From Gnetum montanum (taxonomy: Eukaryota; Streptophyta; Gnetopsida; Gnetales; Gnetaceae): DNA of 64,000 bases. Under the pieces are notes generated by a model. That model did not search any database. It saw only the letters and a list, made by a program, of their open reading frames with translations, and was not told the DNA's origin. The stretch is taken from positions 126,001 through 190,000 of the forward strand of contig MNCI01000651.1 of assembly GCA_015680685.1 (NCBI GenBank), in the 5' to 3' direction. Below are positions 1 to 12,050 of the stretch, piece after piece; the stretch's first letter is position 1; every line of letters starts with the position of its first letter. The position numbers and the translations under genes are program-made.

Positions 1-544
1 GTTGAGCATAGGGGTACCTCGCCACTCATCATTGGCACTGTTGCCAGGGACTAGGTGTTTGTGCGCTAAGTAGAACATAGGATATCACTCACATTTTTGG
101 GAGCTTAAACGAACCTTAGGGTTAATTAAACAAAAAAATTATATAACGGTTAATCAGCACACTGAATTAAGTCAAGATTTCTTCTTCTTCGAACAAAAGT
201 AATGAACGGATAATACAAGAAATAGTTGGCAATCTAAAACACATAACCAAAATTCGCTAGTTCCTCAACAATACCAAGTGGTATATACTCATCCCGATGA
301 GTACATACCAGACTTTACCTTTATCCTCCATCAAGATGAATAGCTGTGATGGAGAGACTTGCAAGGTAACATCATGTTACCTTCAAATCGATCAGTCCCA
401 AACATGCTTATTCGCGCTCTTGCACAGATCGGCATGACACAGCTATATGTTGAATATGTTATAGGTGATTTTGATGCAAGGGATTACCATCCCATAGCAG
501 CACAACATATAAGGGACTCAAGGTAGGAGATCCACCATACACTA

Positions 545-2520
545 TTGAAGGAAAAAGGGTTCCCACACATCCTAAGTGAAATTGGAGATGGTGAACCACT
601 TATAATGGGTTCTTTATCAAATGATGTTCCTCATCCTAACGATAGTGAGAAGGTGGGGTATCAAAACCTACGCTCCACAATACACAACCCTAGTTCTGAT
701 CCCCATGAATGCCAATTTTTCACTGAGGAAACAACAACACATGACAAGGATGGGCACTTGGATCATCATCATGATCGGGGCCATAGTAGCCAAAGAGAAG
801 GTAAGAAGCATCGTCATGGTGATGGTTCTCCTTCTTATTCTCCTTCATCACACCACTCACCCTCTTCTTCCACATCTAGGCACAGCCATCAAGAGCATAA
901 CAGTGAGGATAGAGGTAGGCAAAATGAGAGACCTCGATGAGAGAGTCGAGAGAGAGGACAAGGGCATGAATGAAGGGAAAGTAGGGAACAACGTAGACAC
1001 CATAGACTTCATGAAAGAGATGATCATGATGAGCCCCTACTTGCAGCCTAGAGTATGCTAGATATCATAGAGGTAGTGAGAATACTGACAAGGCATCAAA
1101 GAGATAGTCGGATTAAGTGTTTAGACATGAACAATATCTCACGCTTTGAGGGGGGATACAATGTTGATCCGCAAAATCATTTACAGGAATTCCACGATGC
1201 CTGTGCCTTGCAAAACATAGAGAACGAGTGGAAAAAATTGAAGTTGTTTCCTAGGACACTCACAAAGGAAGTAGAGAGTTGGTACCGGTGCTTAGAGCTG
1301 GAAACCATTAGGAGGTGGAGTACAATGTTAGAATTATTTAATGATAAGTATCAAACATACTCCAGAGTGTCTAACTTATGTAAGCAGATCCAAGGATTGA
1401 AGCAAGGTACTCATGAACCCTTGGATGCTACCATGGGCTAATACTATGCATTGTTACATCGTTGCCTGGGCCATGGTTACGCACAGCGGGATCAACTCCA
1501 CCGCATCATAGATGGGCTAAGACATGAGACTAGGAGAACCCTTGGGACTTATGCCCAAGTGAGACTATCAGAATTTAGAGCCCATGAGATTCATCAATTG
1601 TTGGAGAAAGTAGCCAAAGAAGAAGGGGAGCTATGAAAAAGAGAAAGTGCGAAAGAATATAACCGTGATCCTTCCCTTCGAAAGAAGGGAGTGAGATTTT
1701 GTGATGAGGAGGATGAGTCACCACTCGAAGAGTTGGTGAATAGAAAAACCTTGCCAATTCAAAAGCTAACAACAGAAGTATCAGCTAAGGTGGATCAATT
1801 GTGGGATTCCTTAGACTCTAGACTTGAAACTATCCTAAAAATTGTAGAGGATTCTAAGGAGGAATGAAGTAGTAACAAAGATAAGAAAAAGCAGAGAGAT
1901 TTAGGCCTTGCACATAACAAGGGTAAGGGAAAAATAACTATCTCCAATGAGGTTGTGGATTCTAACAAAAAAAATGACGGTGGATGTGAGATCTGCCAAT
2001 CTAACCATCCTAAGGGATGTTGTCCAATCATCTCACATCTACAATATTTTGGGATTTATGCACTCAACCCAAGACTTAACCAAAGGCAGGCACCCTGAAG
2101 GTTACCTTATCCCCAAGGTAACCCAAAGCAGTTCCACCAACCATTAACGTATTATCCAAGTGGAACTCCACCACAACCCATCAGACAACATCAGCAGTGG
2201 TAACACCCTCAGTCATGGGGGATGCCACCGCCTAAACATCAATACCCTTACCAGCAACCTGATCCTTAGGGCTATTATGTGTAGCAGCCGGTTTCTCCAA
2301 GTGACTCCATGGGTCACAAAACTCCCCAACGTCACTACCAAGTTTGGGAGTACTTTAGAAGGACTCCTTCTCCTCCAAGAGATGCTCCACACCCATACCA
2401 TCCTCCAAATCCATCTGCCTCTCTCACACCATTAGTTCTCATACCGCCCGCTCCAACAATGCAAGGGGAACTCCCCACTCAACCGCAGCAACACAATGCT
2501 ACGAGAGTTGTAAACATTTA
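545..2520 (+). pseudogene. Retrotransposon Gag (element F), broken
   Basis: This would form the capsid-like particle that packages element RNA. The N-terminal part (545-940) is rich in His, Ser, Asp and Glu, with an HHHDRGHSSQREGKKHRHG stretch. The retrotransposon gag domain lies at about 1125-1640 and shows the usual aromatic pattern, with SRFEGGYNVDPQNHLQEF, an ESWYR motif and a downstream FNDKYQ. A zinc-knuckle-like CEICQSNHPKGCC sits at about 1985-2025 with non-standard spacing (C-x2-C-x3-H-x3-C). A Pro/Gln-rich tail follows to 2520. In-frame stops interrupt it near 940, 1440, 1636 and 1866. The frame after each stop keeps gag-like content, so this is decay and not separate genes. Lineage within Ty3/Gypsy is not resolved. 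Confidence 0.7.
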
Positions 2521-2739
2521 AGCCACTGATGGTTTTGACAACTACAAAAATAGAAGACCTTTCTTTAGAACCAAAATCCCAGACAAGCTCTCACAATAAC
2601 AAGTGGTTGAGTCTATGCATGCTCCTCCAACATACAAGACTTCGGAGCTCCCTTTTGTCCAAAAATAGAGTTTCATGCATAAAGTTATGTTAACACATAC
2701 CATAATCAACTGGATCAAGGTAGGCCACCTTCCAAGGAA

Positions 2740-3181
2740 ACTCTCTAACCCTGGGAGTCCCTTAATCTATCTACAAGTTGCTGAGAACGAATGTCATAAG
2801 GCTCTTCTTAACTAAGGTTTTGGAGTCAAATTAATCTCACGAGAAATGTATCAAGCCTGGAACCTACCCCAACTCAAGAAAAGAAATATTCAACTTGAGC
2901 TAGCTAACCAGTCCATCACCATTCCCTTAGGATTGGTGGAGGAAATCATTACCACTGTGTGTGGTTGGTTATACCCAGTTGATTTCTTGGTGATCGAAGT
3001 TAACAACAACGAAGGGGACTTCCCAATCATAATGGGAAGGGCATGGCTAAGCATAATAGACGCATGCCTAGGGATGTGCGATCTTTCCTTGGAGATATCT
3101 AAGATAAACATTTATGGAAAGATCGAGAAGAAGAAATTTTCGTGCATCACATATAGTGACTTAGAGGGTGATGACACGTAG
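2740..3181 (+). pseudogene. Retropepsin-like protease (element F), catalytically dead
   Basis: The C-terminal half is clearly a retroelement aspartic protease: VDFLVIEVNN followed by IIMGRAWLSIIDACLG, matching the family's 'hhLGRPWL' flap-to-core block. The expected active-site block at about 2801-2826 reads ALLN-stop-GFGVKLIS where relatives have ALLDTGSGVNLIS. The catalytic Asp is therefore Asn, the next codon is a stop, and Ser is Phe. The frame from 2846 to the stop at 3181 is otherwise open. It would have cleaved the Gag polyprotein. No RT follows. Confidence 0.65.
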
Positions 3182-3565
3182 GAATCATGGGTAATGAGAA
3201 ATTTAACATTTCCTGCATGTGACCGGTGTGCATCAATGGACAACATTCAAAGGTGCCTGTATGTAGTAACGACACAAGTAGTGGACACCCCATGGTTGAC
3301 AGCTAAATGACAGAGCAACCCATCAATATGCATGGAACAAACTAGGTAAACAACTCATGCCAACAATGAAGGCATAGATACATTGGAGTATGAGCATCGC
3401 CAACTTGCACCCCTTAATCTAAGAACATCAATGAGGAGAAATTGGGAACTTTTACAAAATTCAAATAGACATTCATTATTTCAGATCTCTCCCTTACAAT
3501 TTAGTCATGGGGGAGATGGCCACCTATGATGATTATTGGAGGCCCTCAGTCCTTTTATGTTTTTT
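3182..3565. other. Unassigned tail after protease
   Basis: No reading frame with recognisable motifs is seen. A TTAGTCATGGGGG string near 3500 recurs at about 4991 and 5526, so it is a short repeat of this element's non-coding part. I see no RT signature (no FxDD-type or LSFMDGF-type block) on either strand. Confidence 0.4.
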
Positions 3566-3730
3566 TTTACACATTTTTGTTTTACACTTTTTTGTCTCAC
3601 ACATTTTTGTTTTACACATTTTCGTTTTACACGTTTTTATTTTACACATTTTTGTTTTACACGTTTTTGTTTTACACATTTTTGTCTTACAAGTTTTTGT
3701 TTTACACATTTTTGTTTTACAAATTTCTTT
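3566..3730. repeat. 15-bp T-rich tandem repeat
   Basis: About ten degenerate copies of a 15-base unit, ACATTTTTGTTTTAC, run head to tail, with variants such as CGTTTTTATTTTAC and AAGTTTTTGTTTTAC. Because 15 is a multiple of three, all three plus-strand frames stay open and give artificial periodic peptides rich in Phe, Leu, Val, His and Tyr. This is a simple minisatellite inside the element's non-coding region, not a gene. Confidence 0.85.
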
Positions 3731-6224
3731 AACTTTTCTTGTTTTTGTTTTACAACATCGTTATACTTTTTCATTTTTTGTGTGTGTTTGTGTGTGTGTT
3801 ATTCATCTTGTAAGTTTGTCACCCAATAAGTGTTCTTCCAAATGGTATGAACTATTTTTCATTGATTGCTAATGTTTGGTTTTTACCTTTAAGTTATGAT
3901 GTTGATACTAAGGTATGTTCTTTTGATATGATAGGCAATGAGTCCACTTCATCCATATATCCACAAGTTTCTATGGTCTCTCTCAGCTTGGAGATGTATA
4001 GTCCCTTTCTAAATAAGAACTATAACGAATCAGTGACTAGGTATTTCTCAAACTAAGGAAGGACTCAAGGATTGAAAAGGGTGTGATTCAAAGGAACTTG
4101 ATGCATTTGTGTTGGCCATTCTTTTGGGTGCTTGGATGTTTTCTTCTTGAGTTTTCTTACCATTCCAATGTTATCCAATTATTAGGAAGCTGAGCAAATA
4201 AATATAACAAGTCTTTGCATGGTGTGGTTCTCATGCATAAACACATAAAAACATTTAAAAAAGAAAAAAAAAGGAAAAAAAGTGAGAATTCAAAGCACAC
4301 TCCTTAGATGAAATAATTATTTGGGCTACAAGCACTGGTTATGGAACTGAAATAAAAATTTCCCTCTAACTAAGGCCCTCCTCACTTCCCATTCTCTCCT
4401 CATTTGTTTCGTCAGAATGGTGGTGGCTCTTAGGTGAAGGAATTTTTGTTATTCAAGGGGATGGATTGGCCGAATGCATTGATGTGAAGTCACTGGATGT
4501 GATTGGTTTATGGCCAGAGTTGGAATGAGATTTACCAAGTCACATTAATCATTAACTCCACAAGGGGCTGTACATCACCTTGTTCTTGAGACTCCATTCC
4601 ATTCTCTTTTCTCCCTTCTTCTCTCCATTATTCACCTCATTGCCAGTTGTGTCATTAGTGTATATTTTGGTGGATGCATTGTTTTCTTTTTGGTAAATTC
4701 TTGTAGTCAATACTTTAACTCTTGTTCCACATGACATTCCCAAAGCCTACGAACTCTTTGAATGTGGGTTTGTCAGGGCATTAAGGGCATGCGCTTGCTT
4801 TGGGGAGGACCCACTAACATTTCTATTTGATGCATCAGTTAATCTCTTTCCCCTAACATTTTTGCAATCCATTTTATTTTGTTCATTTCCATCTTGACAT
4901 TCATTTCATTGACGTTATATTTAGGTCTTTTTCTTCCTCTTTCTTATTCCTTTTCTTTTTCCATTCTCTCGCTACCATAGGTTCGTGATTAGTCATGGGG
5001 GTACAGGGCCCAATTTTTTCGATTTTCTCCTAGCCCCTACACCTTCAATAGTCATCATTAATATATCTCCAAATTTGTATTAGCCATACCACAACCCAGC
5101 CAATGGACCTTTTACAGAAGTTAGGTATCAATTACATGATGATTCATTTACCCTTGCTAATATAAAATTGTGTTGTGTGTGCAAATGGCAATCATGCAAT
5201 AACGGATTGGATCTAGAGGGAACCCTTGAAATGGAACGGTGCTGAAGTAGCTATGTAAGGAGCAAGATCGATGGTGCACTTACAAATGGATAACCAAAGG
5301 TGAAATCTTGGCATTGGCAGCAACACTTCTTTCTCTCTCTCTTTCTCAGCTACCAAATGAGGCCTGATGTCAATGTAATAAGGTGTTCACTCTTGTTTTC
5401 ATGAACACAAGTTTTGTTTTGTCTTGTAATGATGATCTGTTCACATGTCATCCCATTAGTTCCATTTGAGTCAATAATCCCATACCTTCCTGATGTTATT
5501 GTAAAGAACTCAAGGACGAGTTTTCATTTAGTCATGGGGGTATATTGCATCCCCCGCGATATCACGTATGCAATATCATGGTGTGCTACCAAGTATATAA
5601 ATAAAAGGTAACTCTCCTTTTTTTCTCATCCTAGGCTTAGACCATAGTGAAAATTTGGTAGTTTGATGCCTCCAGAGATAGAATATTTTTGATGTGCCCA
5701 CAGTAGGAACTCCAAAGTGAACGGATCTTTATTTGAGCAGACATTATACCTGAACACAAGTTTTTGTATGGCAATAAAGACAAACTTCTTGGATAAACCT
5801 TGCAGTGCATGGAATAGGCTAATTATGAATTTATTTATTGTTATTTATTATTTTTCATTTAAATGCTTTGTTAGTAATTAAATCTCTCTCAACCCTTCTC
5901 TCCTAGTTAAGTTCCTCAGTATGACTAGTTTGATCACGTGTGTTATACTTGGTGATCCCAGCAACGATTAGCATTTGGTAACCAAGGTTGCATCGGTTCA
6001 AGGTGTGAATAGTAAGTGGGAATGGATGCTGATGCTAGGTTAATTAAGGCTTAGTTAGTTAGTTAGAGTTAGTTAATTATTCTCATCAACCCTTCACCTC
6101 TTAGCATAGGAAATAAAACAGAAAAGACATAAAAATCAGATACCTCAGACTTACTTAATCATACAACCATGAAAACTACAAGTAAGTCTGGGAAGACAAT
6201 GAATGATTAACCCTAAGTGTTCCA
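3731..6224. other. Non-coding part of element F, nothing recognised
   Basis: Only short ORFs without motifs occur. A run of A's with few interruptions sits at 4250-4283. The TTAGTCATGGGGG string appears twice more (about 4991 and 5526). A GTTAGTTAGTTAG micro-run occurs at about 6052-6068. I find no pol domain on either strand. Confidence 0.4.
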
Positions 6225-6322
6225 TGAGGTGTGTAGGAACTTAGTCTGTGGAGTTCGATCGGATTGTGTGTGCTACGCTCTTATTTGTATGGTTGAGTGT
6301 AGGGATACCTTGCCACTCATTA
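6225..6322. repeat. Partial terminal repeat matching window start
   Basis: Positions 6292-6322 match positions 1-32 with a few transitions, then similarity ends sharply. The preceding 70 bases would correspond to sequence left of the window. It is read as the start of a 3' LTR of element F cut off by later rearrangement. A dispersed-repeat fragment is the alternative. Confidence 0.4.
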
Positions 6323-7109
6323 GTAGTTTTTCAAGTTTTCACAATTCTTTACATTTTCAATTGGACAAAATCTTTTCTCATATACACTAGAGAATTTTTT
6401 CATCCTTCCCAGCACTACTTAAATACACTAGGAAAAATTATAATTACAATTGCAATTGTAGTTCACTTTAATTTCCCTCCTCTTATACAAACATTTTAAT
6501 CAAGCATGCTACACTTTATTTACAATGTATTTGCATAGATTGTAGTTTCATGCACTACAATTTTATACACTATAGTTTTATTTGATTAGGTTTTATACTC
6601 TGCAAGATTTATATGATAAAATGTTTATATGGTACAAGCCACAACTTTTCTAAAGAGTTAAATCAACCATCCTATCACACTACATCATTTTCATGGCTAT
6701 GAATTGAAAATTCACTTGCATTTATGATCCTAAGGATCCATCTATAATGGAGCATAGGTAGTCCCTTAAGTTTATGGAATGCAACCTTGTGTAAGCTAAT
6801 ATTACCCAGGAATATTATAATTTCATCTGCATAAAATCTAGGTCATTCTACCTATTCCATGCAAAAAGTTAGACTCTAAGCATGAGTTTGAATTTTCCCA
6901 TAAGAATGAGAAGGGATATGTCCCTTTTCCATATGAAAAAATTGAGCTTTCAAAAATCTATGTCAACTTGTTAGTCCAATTAGTTGATGCTGATAAGGAA
7001 GTTACAAGAAGTGAGAAAGCTAGTTTTATTCAAGACCAAGAGAATCAAGATGAGTTTTGAGGATACTAAGATACTTATGCTCATGAGAATGAGCCCTCAT
7101 AATAATCCA

Positions 7110-7262
7110 TCCTTGGCTTATTCATGAATAACCCATAGTATTCAATACAAGTAATAAGTTAGGTAATGTCCATAGCCTTCTTGTGTCATGTCATTCAACC
7201 ATCTTCCTAGGTCTCATTCCTATTCACAACCATGCTATTTGCATGCTAGCCTTGTTCCACAC
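7110..7262. repeat. Left arm of inverted repeat ending at a single n
   Basis: This arm is the reverse complement of 7653-7797. It is nearly perfect except for a few mismatches at the outer end. It stops exactly at the unknown base at 7263, and its partner ends exactly at the unknown base at 7798. Such placement suggests overlapping contig ends and not a biological foldback. Confidence 0.85.
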
Positions 7263-7652
7263 NTCTAGAACTAATGGGATCATCTTGGTAAAAATCTATA
7301 GCCTTTACCATTTTGTTAGTGTTGGCCTCAAGCTTTTTAGCTTCTTGGTAAGGCTTTGGATCAGTTGAAAGGCTTGATCCAAGGCCTAGGATGCTCCTAT
7401 AGGTTGTAAAGCTAGCTCAAAGGAAGCTTGAGCATCTTGAAGTCATGTGAATGATTGTAGCATGGATTAAAAAGATCTTGGGACCACTACTTCAAGGGGT
7501 TGAATAGAGAGAATGATGTTTAAACAAATATTTGTAGGATGAAAGGAATGAAGGGGATATGAGAAGTTTATGGGACTTGAGATCCTAAATAAGGGCCTAC
7601 TAAAGTATGAAATGAAGGTAGCATGGAAGAGGTCATTAGTGATGGATGTGTG

Positions 7653-7797
7653 GAACAAGGCTAGCATGCAAATAGCATGGTTGTGAATAGGAATGAGACC
7701 TAGGAAGATGGTTGAATGACATGACACAAGAAGGCTATGGACATTACCTAACTTATTACTTGTATTGAATACAACGGGTTATTCATGAATAAACCAA
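7653..7797. repeat. Right arm of inverted repeat ending at a single n
   Basis: Reverse complement of 7110-7262, separated from it by ~390 bases that hold a backwards piece of Gag. The arm is bounded by the n at 7798. See the finding on scaffold orientation. Confidence 0.85.
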
Positions 7798-8035
7798 NAC
7801 TTGGCCATATACTACGCTATGTAGCTTCCTCATGTCCTTTAATAGAAAAACCTTAGATTGGTATTAGATGTTACCTAGAGGTTTTATTTCCTTCCTAGAT
7901 GACTTGATAAACTAGTTTGTTAACTACTTCAAATATAACTTGAGACCTAAAACAATGCTAGATAAACTCACAAAATTGAGACAAGATTCCCTTGCACCTA
8001 TTCAAAAGTTCATTCAAAGATGGAATGTGTTGAAC

Positions 8036-9340
8036 CCCATAACACTTCAATTTTTAGTCATATATGTTTACATTTTTAGTTTATTTTCTTTTTTACTATA
8101 TTAAAGATACTCAATTTTATAAATAGAATTTAATAAGTACTAATTTTCTTGTTGAGTTCTATGTATTGTAGGAAGTTTTGGTAGCAATGGAAATATATGT
8201 CCATTATATCAATACTCATACTAGCTGCAATATGGATTAATGACAAATTTTTGGGAAGAAAAAATCTTGTGATGAAATCAAGATATCGATTCTAGTTGCT
8301 AAGTGATCTAAATCAAGCATCAAAGATTCCAAAAATGATGATATAATTCAACAACTATGAAATGGATTCCTATCAAATTCTTTGATACCAATCAATTTTC
8401 AAGATGCTTATTTTTTCTAATTATTGTAAGTATTATAAATTATAAATAAGAAGGTCATTTATGAGGGAGGGGGATGCCGAATTTAAGAAATACCCATGCT
8501 AAACTAAATTCATTTTTATTTTGTACTAGAAGTGGGTATGGAAGATTGTTGATGCCTTGTGGCAATCAATAATCATTGATGTTATTAAGGTTGTGAAGTT
8601 ATTACATTGTGAAGGTAGCAAAGTAGGGTCATCTATTAGGTGATGTATCCTTTGTAATATTCTAATATTTATGATACATTTATATGTTTTTCAATTTTTT
8701 TAATCAATTTTTTTCATCTTTGAACTTAATATTAGAAGTTAGGATGAGGGCTTTTTAGTTTTACTTATGTGNAAGGATTTTGTACATTTTCAAATTTATT
8801 TCGGAGATTTAGTACTTTTTAACATGTATGCTATATTTTTCCTTTATTTTATTTTATTTCCTTTTATTAAGTAGTTTTTGAAATGGTTTCTTTTAATTTT
8901 TTTTCTTGTATTAAATTGTTTTAAAATAAGGAAAAGGTATAATCCCAAGAATCAACACCTTTTAATGTCCAACTTGTAGAGACTATAAATAAATTTGCAA
9001 TTAAGTTAACAATTTTAGGGGTAATTAAATCAATTCGTAGAGTCTTAGGATTAGTTGCCCACAAATGTGCTAAGGAGGAATGTGATTATTAAATGAAACC
9101 AACAAAGCAACCTAAAAACCCAACATGAATTCAACCTCCTAGGAACATCATTAGCCTTTATAAATGTACATGAATTAATTTATGACAAGATTAAGAGAAA
9201 CAAAGACAAAAACATCTAATTTCTTTTCCCTCTTTTAAAGAGCAACATTCTTTCAACAAAGGATATTCAATAGAGAATAGAAGGATACAATCCAACGTTT
9301 CCACATTTTTAATCCTCTATTCAATATTTAGACCTATACA
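8036..9340. other. AT-rich stretch, nothing recognised
   Basis: No motif-bearing ORF appears on either strand. One unknown base lies at 8772. The part just before 9341 may be the leader or LTR of element H, but I could not find a matching second copy in the window. Confidence 0.3.
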
Positions 9341-10505
9341 ATGGAAACTATGAGTTTAACTATGATGGCAAGTTCCCAAAATCAAAGTTTCAGCAAAATA
9401 TTAAGTAATGTAACCATGATGGAAGGAATCACCCAACCAATAAATACCTTGAGTTTGCAAACTCCAATAACATTAGTAGCCTCTGTTACTATACCAAGTC
9501 CAATTATAACCCCAATAATAACTTCTACTTTTATAATTGGATCTTCTTCACATCGTACATCTCTTCCACTTTCTTTTGGCTCAAGTCCTTTCTCCTTTGG
9601 TAGTTTAGGCTCTAAAATTCTAATTGGATTGGCCTAACAAGGACAAGCTCTTATGGATTTATTAAATCAAAGGACATCAATCATACCTCAAGGACCATAA
9701 GGTTTTCCACAAGGTAGAGATGTAGAGGTCAAAAATATTCACTTATTACTTATTTTTAGGGGAACAAATGATGAGGATCTAGTTACTCACATAAGAGAAT
9801 TTGAAACCACATTATTAATGCTAGCACCTCAAAGTGGGGATAGAATCAAAATGATTGGTTTTAAGTCAACCTTGAAATATGAAGCTATGTTTTGGCTACA
9901 AACCCTTGGGATACAAATTTTTTCATGGGATGGATTTAAGGCTGCCTTTCTCCAAATATTTCTCTCTAATGATAGGCTATATTGATTAAGAAAACAACTA
10001 ATGGGTTTACATGATTAATAAAGAAACAAGCTCATGTGGTGAAAAGTGAAGCATGTAGCCTTTGTGGTAGCCCATAACATGATTGAACCACTTGCCTAGT
10101 CTTATCATATTGTTGAGAGGATGTGCAAGAATTAGTGAAGGATTTTCAACAATATAGAATCCAACCAACAATCACTTTCCTACAAATATTACCTTTCCAA
10201 CAATATTATCCTCAAAATAATTTTAGATTGTTTAAGAGCTGAACTAATGATCACTTAGATAAATCCACTAAAAGTCTTACTTCCTTCATTAAGGAAAATT
10301 TGCAATTCATGAGTGAAACAACGATAAGATTTCAAGATGTAACAAAGAATGAATTACTTTCTCAATTTGAGCCAAATCCTACATCTCAAAGAAAGGGTAA
10401 GGAAAAACTACATTTCATTACTACTAGAAGTGGAAAGACCATTGAGCCAAGATCCCTAAAGAAGGTTAGATTTCAAGAATCTAAGGTACAAGAAAAATTT
10501 TAGCC
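9341..10505 (+). pseudogene. Athila-like Gag remnant (element H)
   Basis: A Ser/Thr/Pro-rich N-terminal segment (9341-9637) is followed by a gag domain at about 9745-9985 (FRGTNDEDLVTHIREFETTL, then YEAMFWLQTL, then FSWDGFKAAFLQIF). The C-terminal linker at 10300-10503 contains the block HFITTRSGKTIEPRSLKK. In Athila-type Ty3/Gypsy elements an 'ITTRSGK' block sits between Gag and protease. Stops near 9637, 9984 and elsewhere break it. It differs clearly from the Tat-like Gag of elements C-E, so a second Gypsy lineage is present. Confidence 0.65.
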
Positions 10506-10659
10506 ACAAGTATTGAATGAAGAGGAAAACAACTAGTCAATAAGAAAAAGAGAACAATCATTAACCTCTTCTCCTTTGCCTAGACAAACAATCTTACCTC
10601 CTTTTTCTAAACAATTGCAAGAGGACTTTCCAGCCAAGGCCCATATAGAAAACTTTTTT

Positions 10660-11200
10660 ACTGAATTATATTTGCATATTCCTTTAGAATGAGTTATAAA
10701 AGACACACCTCTTTATGCCAACTATTTAAGGGAACTATGCACTAAGAGAATGAAAGAAAAGATTCCTAGGCAAGTTTATTTGGTTGATAATCTATCTTAC
10801 CTATAAAAGTCCATGAAGTTCCAAAATACCAAAATCTAGGGGTTCCTAAATTCTAATTAGAATAAATGAATAGACTATAAGAATGCCCTATTGGATCTAG
10901 AAGCTACTATCAATATCATGGCATGTGAAGTGACTCGATCACTTAATCTAGAGGATATAAGAAAGGTAAACATGACAACATCATTGGTTGTTGATTCTAA
11001 TGTAAAACCTATACGAGTAGTGAAATATTTAATAGTAGAGGTTGAAAGAGAAAAATAATCTATTGATTTTGTAGTGTTGGAAGTAAAGGATCTAGATTTT
11101 TCTCCAATCATACTAGGTAGACCTTGGTTAGCAACAACTGATGTGGTAATCAATTGTATATAAGGGAAACTCCAATTATCTTTGCTAATCTTACTTTTAT
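10660..11200 (+). pseudogene. Athila-like protease remnant (element H)
   Basis: The region upstream of the active site (YLRELCTKRMKEKIPRQVYL, about 10722-10785) matches the linker typical of Athila pol. The active-site block at about 10881-10920 reads NALLDLEATINIM, where relatives have a D-[LT]-G-[AS] core; Gly is replaced by Glu, so the enzyme is dead. The C-terminal block IILGRPWLATTDVVINC is well kept at about 11105-11160. Reading continues to about 11315, where it is cut by the LTR of element C. No RT is present. Confidence 0.65.
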
Positions 11201-11315
11201 GCTTAACATATTTCATAAAGAAAAAGAGGACTAATTGAACTAAGATTAAAATAAGAAAGTGTGCTCTATATAGTACCCACTTTAGCAATGGCATAAGATA
11301 GGGAAACATTGGTAT

Positions 11316-12050
11316 TGTGACAAAAAATCTTGGTTGCTGGAGAAACAACCAAGAACTCCCATCACAATAGCCATTAACCTCAGATCTCTAAGGCCTCCAT
11401 CAGAAAAATAAGATCCATGATGCTCTAGAAAGCTTCGTAGATTACTAAGGGACTTATGAGATGTAAAATGAGATAACAAAAATGAAAACATGGAATACAA
11501 ATCTGAATGTAAATTGTACCAAAATAAAACTAATGAATGAAACTTCTACACAAATGGAACTACAAACTTTATTTTAGAAAAATAAAGGAGCTATAGAAAA
11601 TGTGTAGAAGATGACCTATTGCAGCAAAGGGGGGTTTACTTCCACAAGTGTTTAGGATCTATTGAAGTTGCTATGATCAACTCCATAATCTAGAGGTCTT
11701 ATCACTCCTCATTCTTTCGAACCTTTGCTAATGCTACACCAAATTTTCTATGTTTTTGATGTAGGGGGATGAGAGGTGTGAGGAACTTGGGCTACCAAAG
11801 TAAGAAATGATGGAAGTTGTGGTTTGCAAGAGCTTCATGTGGATACTAAAGGGTCGTAGATCTCAAGCGAGATAACAGGCTAGGGGGTTCCATGCTTGGG
11901 GGTTTGAGAAGCTACATTTTTTCAAGGTTGCAAGAGCTCTCACATGTCAAAAATGATAAATATGCAAATGCCAAAGTAGTGGCATTGTTTCATGGTGTAC
12001 TTCCTTAGGTTTTATTAGTTTTGGGCCATAAATGATAGAGGACTAGATCC
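11316..12050 (-). repeat. 3' LTR of element C (3' part recognisable)
   Basis: Aligns by eye with the 3' half of the other Tat-like LTRs (17651-18430, 22394-23160, 35877-36690). All share the terminal block GCAACYAAGRTTTTC.AT..CA on the minus strand and a GGCC.AAA.A..CTATAAAA-like region, here degraded to GGCCCAAAACTAATAAAACC near 12014-12033. The U3 half expected at 12050-12870 is not recognisable. Confidence 0.6.

Larger units (their letters stand above)
1..6322 (+). mobile_element. Decayed gag-protease LTR element (F), no RT seen
   Basis: A plus-strand gag reading frame (545-2520) is followed by a protease remnant (2740-3181), and no RT, RNase H or integrase motif follows before 6230. The first ~32 bases of the window match 6292-6322 (both contain a GTTGAG..TAGGG.TACC..GCCACTCAT string), which suggests terminal repeats. 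The left repeat begins outside the window, and the right match stops abruptly at about 6322. I could not find a primer-binding site or a convincing polypurine tract, so the ends are provisional. Family knowledge: gag-only or gag-pro-only elements are moved in trans by complete relatives. An internally deleted full-length element explains the data equally well. Confidence 0.45.
6680..8035 (+). pseudogene. Tat-like Gag remnant split by a reversed segment
   Basis: Two pieces of Gag from the same family as copies C, D and E lie on the plus strand. At about 6705-6790 there is an IYDPKDPSIMEH stretch like the N-terminal part of copy C's Gag. At 7799-8035 there is WPYTTLCSFL, then KTLDWY, then YFKYNLRPKTMLDKL and IQKFIQRWNVL. 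The central piece (KKLEANTNKMVKAIDFYQDDPIS) that belongs between them is present only on the minus strand, within 7264-7340. Flipping 7264-7797 restores the expected Gag order. Stops are frequent and no frame is usable. The Gag ends abruptly at about 8035. Confidence 0.65.

Noticed and set aside
3507-3872. Long plus-strand open frames giving Phe/Leu/Val/His-rich periodic peptides
   Set aside because: All three frames are open because the 15-bp T-rich unit has no stop and a length divisible by three. It is a minisatellite artefact.
7110-7797. Foldback element or MITE with ~150-base inverted arms
   Set aside because: Arms end exactly at unknown bases, and reversing the interior restores Gag order, so a scaffold error explains it better.
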